Assembly: GCA_003228915.1 (NCBI GenBank)
Contig: QIGL01000025.1
Span: 1-46,814, forward strand
Origin: Acidiferrobacteraceae bacterium
GTDB taxonomy: Bacteria; Pseudomonadota; Gammaproteobacteria; Acidiferrobacterales; SZUA-150
Reading direction: 5' to 3'
Length of the DNA: 46,814 bases
Shown: positions 1 to 8,000 of the stretch, piece after piece
Position numbering within the stretch: position 1 is the stretch's first letter
How the letters are laid out: the number at the start of each line of letters is the position of its first letter
Program-made: the position numbers and the translations under genes
Notes under the pieces: generated by a model
What the model saw: only the letters and a program-made list of their open reading frames with translations
The model's database searches: none
What the model was told of the DNA's origin: nothing

Positions 1-58
1 GTTTTGATGTGAGCATGTTTTTTCCTTGGTGAATGAGTTACTTATGTTGATTAATGAT

Positions 59-90
59 AATGAGACTTATTTGTCACCGACCCCTTTTAT
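59..90 (-). repeat. RAYT-associated repeat, copy 1
   Basis: The first of two copies sharing AATGAGACTTATTTGTC on the plus strand, followed by CCCCTTTTATT. It adjoins the transposase relic. GGGGTC-type repeats near RAYT genes are common in gammaproteobacteria. Copy 2 is at 266-310. Confidence 0.55.
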
Positions 91-96
91 TCCCTT

Positions 97-177
97 TTAT
101 TCAGCCTGGCGATTATTACCTATTTAAATGACATGGGCGGGAACCTCCGCCAGGTACACACGTTGTTTTCTTGGCAT
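97..177 (-). pseudogene. RAYT (REP-associated tyrosine transposase) N-terminal remnant
   Basis: On the minus strand an AAGGAG Shine-Dalgarno sequence sits a few bases before an ATG at 177. It opens the peptide MPRKQRVYLAEVPAHVI, then a TAA stop at 124-126. The same frame continues IGNNRQAE to a second stop at 97-99. This matches the start of Y1 (RAYT/TnpA_REP) transposases as I remember it, where HVIQRGNNRQ follows the initial arm, so the stop would be a CAA-to-TAA change. The catalytic HUH and tyrosine parts are absent. It is a short decayed relic next to repeat DNA, not a working transposase. The family call is from memory of the N-terminal motif. Confidence 0.7.
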
Positions 178-265
178 TGCAAACTCCTTTTTGCATTGGC
201 TATTACCCGTTCCCTGGATAACTTACTGCTGATGTTTAGTTAGTATTCCTGGGATGATCAATGAG

Positions 266-310
266 AATGAGACTTATTTGTCGTCGACATTTTTTATTAG
301 ACCCCTTTTA
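266..310 (-). repeat. RAYT-associated repeat, copy 2 (overlaps immunity gene stop)
   Basis: The second copy of the repeat at 59-90. The 17 bases AATGAGACTTATTTGTC are identical (266-282), followed after a longer spacer by the same CCCCTTTTATT end. The last codons and TAA of the 80-residue gene (297-539) are formed by this repeat, so the gene's 3' end was probably redefined by its insertion. Confidence 0.5.
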
Positions 311-539
311 TTATTTTTTGTTTGGCTAATTCCACGCCTGTCAAAAAGACATCAAGATCAATTTTCCTCAATACCATATCTTCATCAACATTCTCACCAG
401 ATAACTCTATTTTTAGATTATCCACTCCTTCATCTTGATTTAGCAGTGCTATGAATTTTCCTTTATAAAATATCTCAACAGTTAGTTTTTCATAATCGCT
501 AGCACTAACTAATAAAATTTCAAAGTCTGATTCGTTCAT
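297..539 (-). CDS. Small acidic protein, candidate immunity protein of the Rhs toxin
   Basis: An 80-residue, acidic, soluble protein with no signal peptide or membrane segment. Its ATG (539-537) overlaps the TAA stop of the upstream Rhs-core gene by one base, so the two are probably translationally coupled. I do not recognise the family. Position directly behind an Rhs protein with a variable C-terminal tip, small size and cytosolic character fit an immunity protein that neutralises that tip; this is inference from context. The last codons (IIKGV then stop) lie in a repeat, so the C-terminus may be truncated or replaced compared with homologues. No regulatory site of its own is visible. Confidence 0.6.
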   Translation of the reverse strand: MNESDFEILLVSASDYEKLTVEIFYKGKFIALLNQDEGVDNLKIELSGENVDEDMVLRKIDLDVFLTGVELAKQKIIKGV

Positions 540-1495
540 TATGGCTCCAAAAATGCATCCATGCTGCCATCGCCTTTGAATCTAACGCCTCTGCCAGTAT
601 TGTTATCAAAAATATCTTTACCTCCAAAGCGGTTGGGTTTAGATGTTTGACGGCCGCTCTTTAATATGCCTTCCAAAATATCTTGTCCTTGTTGATTTCT
701 TGCAGCAGCACTGCCAGTGGATTTAGGGAAGACACTTCCTTGCCTGTCTCCATGTTTTTGTAGAGCTCGACCAGCTTTTGTAAGCCCATTTCGATCGAGT
801 TGCTGTCCTGCCCTTAATAGGTCGTCGATTCCATTTCGTATGCCTCTTCTAAATAATCCCCCGCCAAATCTGATTGCACTCCTAGCTGCAAGGACGCCTG
901 AACCTCCACCATAAATCAGAGTTGCGCCTCCAGCATAAACCGTTAATCCAACTCCTAATGCTTGAGTTCCCGGTGCGTTCATTCGTACAGCTTGATCAAG
1001 AGACACACCGCGTGTATTTGCATAGAGCAGTAATAATGCCGCCTCCCCATCCGGATCCACATACTTATAGGGATTATTATTGGCATAGGCATAACGATTA
1101 AACGTCTGGGGATTGCCTATCTTGAATCCCTGGGGATCAATGGCCATGAAACGACCCAACTGCGGGTCATAAAAACGGGCACCCATATAAAGCAGACCGG
1201 TTTCTTTATCTTTCACATGACCGGAAAAACTGCGACTATTATTGTCCGCGGCCGTTTCATTGCGCAGGGTTTCACCAAAGGGCCGGTATTGTTCCCGCCA
1301 GATGACTGTGCCACTTGCATCAGTCGCGGCCACCGGGGATCCCAGGGCGTCATTATGATAATAAGTGATGGTGGTTGCGGCCTGGCTGGTGGCTGAGAAC
1401 AACAAAACAGCGAGGGGTAATACCACGCTACCCAGTAGTCTCAGGCAGCGACGGCCAGATGTCTTTTGATAAATACTTGCGTTAAAAATACTCAT
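539..1495 (-). CDS. Secreted Rhs-core protein with variable C-terminal tip (candidate toxin)
   Basis: A 318-residue protein. A signal peptide occupies about residues 1-39, with a hydrophobic core ending SATSQA. The Rhs-associated core follows at about 40-150, with YYHNDALGSP, REQYRPFGE, GLLYMGARFYDPQLGRF and NPYKYVDPDG. This is the conserved junction that normally precedes a polymorphic toxin tip. The remaining ~168 residues are the variable tip; it contains GRALQKHG and ends DGSMDAFLEP. I recall such endings in Rhs/CDI tips of the small RNase type, but cannot name the class. Unlike a full Rhs protein it lacks the YD-repeat shell, which is on the large upstream gene. Its ATG overlaps the upstream gene's stop (ATGA), and its own stop overlaps the next gene's start. 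Toxin activity is inferred, not shown. Confidence 0.75.
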   Translation of the reverse strand: MSIFNASIYQKTSGRRCLRLLGSVVLPLAVLLFSATSQAATTITYYHNDALGSPVAATDASGTVIWREQYRPFGETLRNETAADNNSRSFSGHVKDKETGLLYMGARFYDPQLGRFMAIDPQGFKIGNPQTFNRYAYANNNPYKYVDPDGEAALLLLYANTRGVSLDQAVRMNAPGTQALGVGLTVYAGGATLIYGGGSGVLAARSAIRFGGGLFRRGIRNGIDDLLRAGQQLDRNGLTKAGRALQKHGDRQGSVFPKSTGSAAARNQQGQDILEGILKSGRQTSKPNRFGGKDIFDNNTGRGVRFKGDGSMDAFLEP

Positions 1496-2080
1496 GGTAA
1501 TGTCCTGGTTTTGGTTATTTCAATATTACCGGCGGTATCGGTAGCAAAATATTCCAGTGTCATTGTTTCTGAGGTGGGAAAAGTTACCAGAAATAAATTT
1601 TGATATGGCTGCCAGCTGGCAGTATTGGCAGCGCCTACGATATTAATGATGTTACCCAATAACCTGAAGCTAATACTTGCTGGCTCGTCTGCGGTTAATA
1701 TGACCAGCGAAATGGTTTGCCCCAGGAAGGGTATATTCGCTGAAAACACCTGGTCTGTTGTAATTGGTGGCGTGGTATCACCAGAGGTTGGTACGTCCTG
1801 CACAATTACGTTCACCAGATCCGATGCCGTGCCACCATCATTATCCGTGACGGTTAACTGGAATGTTAATGTCGTACGGTCACGTTAGGCGCAGTAAAGC
1901 TGGCACTGGCAGTATTGGCTCCGGTTAGTGTTACCACCGGGCCAGTTGTCTGGGTCCAGGCGTAACTAACAATGGTGCCATCGGTATCAGAGCCACTACC
2001 GGTAAGGGTCACCGGTGTAGCTTCATTGACGGTTTGATCGGGGCCAGCATTGGCAGTGGGGATAACGTTGACGTTATTAA
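1492..2080 (-). pseudogene. Frameshifted 3' end of the giant Rhs/PKD gene
   Basis: After the 2778-codon frame goes wrong near 2080, a second frame continues the same repeat (NVNVIPTANAGPDQTVNE, then YAWTQTTGP) to about 1876. A third frame then continues TTLTFQLTVTDNDGGTAS and runs to the stop at 1492. Each jump equals one missing base. With two added bases, 1492-10345 becomes exactly 2952 codons. The last ~95 residues form a separate domain ending YFATDTAGNIE, like the bacterial Ig-like or chitobiase C-terminal domains that follow PKD arrays. The stop overlaps the start of the Rhs-core gene (ATGA). These may be real mutations or sequencing or assembly errors. The ATG at 1815 is not likely to be a true start. 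Confidence 0.8.
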
Positions 2081-5000
2081 TATGCCTACGCCGCCTTCAT
2101 TGTCAGTTACCGTCAACAGGAAGCCTAGCGGGGTGGTTGTGGTTACCGCTGGCGAAGTGAAGCTGGCAGTGGCCGTGTTGGCACCAGTAAGCGTGACGGC
2201 AGGACCCGTTGTTTGTGTCCAGAGATAAGTTAGTACGCCTGCTTCTGGATCGGTGGCTGACCCTGTTAACGTAACATTGTCCTGCTCATTAACAACCTGG
2301 TCTGCCCCGGCGTTCACTTGTGGGGGCTGATTGCCAAGCACCGTGACACTAATGTTACCGGTGACAGTCAGGCCAGCACTATCTGTAATCGTAATGTCAA
2401 ATGTGAATACTGTGTCTGATGCTAAAACCGGGGCCGTAAAGCTTGCCAGTGCGGTATTGCTACCCGCGAGAACAACTACCGGTCCGGCACTTTGGGTCCA
2501 GACATAGGAGACAATGGTGCCATCAGGATCAATAGAACTGGTTGCATCCAGTGTTACCGTGGCGCCCCGGGTCGCTGGGTTTGGGCTGGCTGTCAAAGTA
2601 ATAGTCACTGGCTGGGTAATTTCAATCACAACCTGGTCAGTGGCAGTCAGGCCACTATCATCGGTGACCGTCAGTTCAAAGGTCAGCGTTCCGGGTGTTG
2701 CCGGTGAGGTAAATGACGCTGTCGGAGTCAATTGATCCGATATAAGTATCACTGGCGCACCACTTAGCTGTACCCAGTTATACTGCACAATGGTGCCGTC
2801 AGGGTCGGTGCTTGCAGCACCATCCAGAACAAGACCTGACTGGTTGGTGCTATAGGTCATGTCCGGGCCGGCATTGGCCACAGGGGGCTGTGTTATTTCC
2901 GATGTAGTTATCTGAACCAGGTCAGAGGCCGCAAGATTATTGTTATCCCAAACCGTTAAACTAAAGACAAAAGTGGTGCCCACGGTAACATCAGGCATAG
3001 TGAATGTTGGGGTGGCAGTGGTGCTCCCGGTTAACGTTACAAAGGGTCCAGATTCCTGTAACCACTCATAGCGTCTGATGGTGCCATCGGTATCAGAAGA
3101 TGCCGTGCCATCCAGTGCGACCAGTGCGAATGCTGGTTGAGCTTGATCAGGTCCGGCATTGGCAACTGGTGTACCAGGAACGACTACTACATTGATGATG
3201 ACTTGATCGGTACCAATTGCTCCTTCGTCATCAGTGACTTTTAGTTCAATCGTGATGGGAATATTTGCAATTACTGCAGGCGCTGCAAAAGTTGGATACA
3301 TGCTATTTGCATTAATGATGTCTACTGGCGGACCTGCGACCTGGGTCCATGAATAGGAAATGACGAAACCGTCTTCGTCTGTAGAGGCGCTACCATCAAG
3401 GTAAACAATCGTACCTTCATTTACGGTTTGATCAGGACCTGCATTTGCTACCGGTAGAATCACATCCAGGACATAAACGGAAGTCGTAACTCTGGCCCGT
3501 AGACCGTCAACATCAAACACCAGCAACTCAAAGCGTAACAGTGTGTCGCTTGTAACTGTTGGCGTAGTAAAAGTAGGTGTTGCAGTATCGGCACCCGTTA
3601 GCACAACCGCTGGGCCTTCAATCTGGGTCCACTGGTAAGTAGGAATAAAACCTTCTGGATCGTAAGACTTGCTTCCGTCCAGGCTGGCAGCAGTTTCTTC
3701 GGGGATATACTGCGGTAATCCTACAAATGCAACTGGTGCACCTGGGACGACCCAATAGTGACGGCCAAAGTAAGTGATATAGTCTGGTGACGGATAGGGT
3801 CTTGTATCAAAACGGTTCCAACCAATAGCAGTGTTACCATTATTCTGTAAAACGGCGGTAGGGAAGAACCTACCATCTCCTTCATTGGAGATTAATTCCG
3901 CCCCCTGCCAGCCCAGTCCGTCTCGATAACGAGCGGCATAAATCTCTCTTTTTTCGTCAGTTTGAACAGTAGGTAATTGTTCCCAAGCAATGATGGCATT
4001 GCCAATGTCGTCCATTGCAACTGATCGTGCACCACCGTTATCATTCTGATAAAACAGATTTTTGTTTAATGGCGGGCCTGCGTCTAATTTGACAGGCTCT
4101 TCCCATCCGGTAGCAGGATCAAATCTGGCCGCCCAGGTAAAATATACAGGTAAGCCGCCAGTTAAAATTGATATCCAGCCATCATTACCATCTAGACCTC
4201 CATCTCCTGATAACGCTTGACCCCAGACAGCAATAGCTTTGCCATTGGGAGACATCGCTAAATCGCCTCCTGATACCATCGCTACTGGTGTATTGGAGAG
4301 TCGACGAGGTCTTTGCCAGCCTGTATTGTTATCTAATCGGGCGGCATAAACTGCAGTATCAAAAAGGTCAAATACATTACCATTGTAAGGGAGATCAATT
4401 GCACTAGCAGAGTAAGGAATACTTGACCAAATGGCCATTCCATTTCCATTGTCATCAAGCGCCAAGAATGGACCGCCAATGTAGTCCGCAAAGGAGTCAA
4501 AGGCTTTTTCGCCAATTATTTTTGGAGCAGACCAACCGGTGAAATAATCACGTTGCGCTGTGTTTATGTCGTTTGTAATCTGACCAGAAGTAGGGCTTCC
4601 GACCCATACCATTACAACATTACCAACTTGATCTATTTTAACCGCAGTATCGCGCAAGTGCAGGTTACCAGACCAGGCCTCAGAGTTCGCAACTAGAGTT
4701 GGCAGTTCCCATCCATTGACTGGATCATAAAAAACGGTATACAACTCACGAGAAACAAGACTTGGCAATGCCCCTGTAACAGTAGTTTTAATCCATGTCA
4801 CGATGGCATGACCAAAATCATTAATTGCGACGTGCACGTTGCTGCTTGAGGTAGCAGATATTTCTACAGGCGTTGACCAGCCTGTTAATGCCCGGTATTG
4901 ACTTGCCATCAAGAATGAATTATTCCCGGCGTCAAGTGCACTCCATACAACAATTCCATCACCATTTCTATTAAAGGCAGAATCCATGATCTTGATTGAT

Positions 5001-8000
5001 TTATATTCACCAGAAATTGGCAATGTTTCACCCCAGCTGCCAGTTTGGCTAAACTGTTTAATTAATAATTCAATGCCGTAGTTCTTGTTTTTGATAGTTT
5101 TTAAGAAAATATTTCCGATTTTGTCTGTTTTTAAAGGTTTTTGAGGGGGCGCATTTTCTAACAGCAACGTATTTTCACCCCAAGCACTTTCTCCTGGTAT
5201 GGCATGTGCTTCCAGTGATTCAGCAGTTTCGCCACCTGCATTTTCAGAAGTGACAACAAAATAATACTTTGTTCCGATAGGTAGCCCAGTATGAATATAG
5301 GGCCTAGTAACATTCGTTACTTTTGTGCCAGTTGTTTTGGTTACGCCTGGGGTGATACTCCAGTAAATATTATAAGTAACTGCTACCGGTAATGGTGACC
5401 AGCCAATGGTAATGCTGTTCGCAGTCGGTTTAGCGGTAACCGAAATAGGTGCCGGAATATCTGTGACGGTGATAATGACATTATCAGTAGATGTGCTGCC
5501 TGCAGTCAGCATAAACTCTAACGTAGTATCACTGGCGACTTCTGGTGCGATAAAACTTGGAGAACTCGTAGTTGCATTGATAAGCACAACAGTTGGGCCA
5601 CCGATTTGTATCCAATCGTAACTCGTGACGGTACCCAGGGCATCACTTGTTGCGCCGCCATACAAAAGAACATCAGAGGTCTCTATCACTTTCTGGTCAG
5701 GTCCGGCATCAGCAGTCAGTATGCTTTTCACTGTTATGCTGACTGTATCAACAGCGGTTGCGAAATCATTGTCTGTGACTGTTAGCTGAAAAGTCAGCAC
5801 TTCCGATGTAGTTGTGAGCGGTGCAGTGAAACTTGGTTGTGCGATATTTGGATTAAAAGATGCTCGCACCCCTGATAGCTGCTCCCAAAAATAATTCGTT
5901 ATAGTGCCATCGCTGTCTGTTGAAGTTGACCCATCCAGAGTCACGAGACTGCTTTCAGCTACCGTTTGGTCAGGGCCAGCGTTTGCAACAGGTAGTGCTG
6001 TTAGTTTATATATCGTAATAACAACTGTGTCGGTCGCAGTTTGCCCGAAACTGTCTGTTACTGCTAATTCAATGAGAGCAGTGGTTGGACCTGGAACTGT
6101 CGGTGCTGTGAAATCGGGACTGGAGGTTGTAGCATTATTGATTACAATTGACGGTCCACTCAATTTTACCCAGGAGTAAGAGATAGTCGGATCCTCAGCA
6201 TCTGAAGAGCCTGACCCATCAAGCGTTACAAAATCACCCGCAGTAATTGTTTGATCCGCACCTGCATTTGCAACAGGTCTATTGTCGATGTTTAGCACTA
6301 TAAGAGCGACTGAATCTGTGGCAGTAGCTCCCAGGGTATCTTCTACAGTTACATCGAAGATAAATGTCGTTTTGGCATCGACGTATGGTGTGGTAATACT
6401 AAGTGTTGGGCCTGAGACAGGGGCGGCCAATAAAGGCGGTCCACTAGTCTGGGTCCATTCTATTGAGACAAGTTCGCCGTCGGGATCAGAGGCAACTGCG
6501 TTAAAGGTAACACTTGTTTTTTCGTTTTTAGTTTGGTCTGCACCTGCTGATACTGTTGGTAATTCATTGACGATATTGGCTACAGCGATCAATTTATTAT
6601 GCAGGTAGGCATATTCTTTTATGGGGCCGCCGAATTCACCATATTCACCTAAAAGTTGACCATTTTTTGCATAGGTATAATAAACACCAGCACCGGATCT
6701 GTTGGCATAAACCCGGCGATTATTACCGTCATAACCATAAAAGAAATTATCGCCTGCATCAATCTGTCGTAGGCTACTTGCATGATCATAAACATAAGTA
6801 TGTTTGCTATCGCCAGTAATATTTCCGTAATTATCGTAACTGAAAGTCGATATTCGATCACCGGAGGTACTGGTTAATTTATTTGTTGCATCATAGTTAT
6901 ATCCAATATTTAAACCAGTACCAGTAAAATTTTTGGCCGCAATGTTACTTGTAGCATCATAAGTAATAGTGCCTGTGCCCCATTCACCCGTAGCAACACT
7001 CAGCCTGTCCAGGATATCATAGTCTAAAGTTCGGTTATATCCAGAATTGACGGTATCAAGGATCGAGCTAATATTTCCTCTGCCATCATAACTGTAAGTA
7101 AGATCAGTCACCGGGCCACCAGTAGAAACAACATTAATATTCTTCACCCATTGTCGGATGTCTTGTGTCAGGTTACTTTCCGCTCCGTTTGCATAGACCA
7201 TTCTTTTTGGTAGGCCATTGGGATAATACGAAACACTGTTGACGAAGGGCGCAACTTGAGTGGGTCGTCCAAGGCTGTCTGGCGCATAGGAAACTATTTG
7301 TGTGCTTGGGTATTTGATGCTGCTTAGATTGTCAAGCGCATCATAGGTACGAGTAAAAGTGTAACTTGGTCCATTTAAAATAAAAATATTTTCATTTAGA
7401 ATATTATCATTCTGGTCATAACCATAACTCCAGTTCACATTATATCTATCGACTGAAGTTGTATTGCCATTCTTGTCGTACTTAAAAGTTACGTCTTCTG
7501 TACCAATAGGATAATCGACCAGAACAAGCCTATTAGAAAAATCATAATTGTATTTTGTAACAGGCATATTAGCGCCAACCTGTCGCTGAACGATATTGCC
7601 GGTGCCATCTACTGCAAAAGTCGTTACGCCAGTTTCAGGGTCTTGCGTGGATTTTATAAATGGCCTGGTAACATAATAGGTATTGGTGCGGGTGAACCCA
7701 CCCTGGGTTACATCCAGAACGAACCCGCGCACATCGCGCGTAAAGATTGTGCTTGCTTCACCAGCAGGTTCTATACGCATTAAAACCCTCTTGTTGTCAT
7801 CCCCAGGGTCACCATAAGAACGATACGTATAAACAGTTGTAAAATTTCTTTCATTAAGAATGCTGACTTTATTGCCAGGTAAATATGAATATGTGCGAGA
7901 GGTACTATCTGGATGGGTAATGGTGTTTATACGATCCAGTACATCGTAAGTGTTTGTAGTGCCATCGACATTCAGAGGTGGACTGCTACTCCAGGCTGGA

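Noticed and set aside
1625-1888. 87-codon plus-strand frame opposite the 3' end of the giant gene
   Set aside because: It is antisense to coding DNA proven by repeat continuity, and has no start signals.
5406-6608. Several plus-strand open frames of 70-110 codons inside the giant Rhs gene (also at 2034, 2514, 8144 and others)
   Set aside because: They lie antisense to the repeat-rich Rhs frame, have low-complexity Val/Thr/Ser composition produced by the PKD repeats, and lack ribosome-binding sites.
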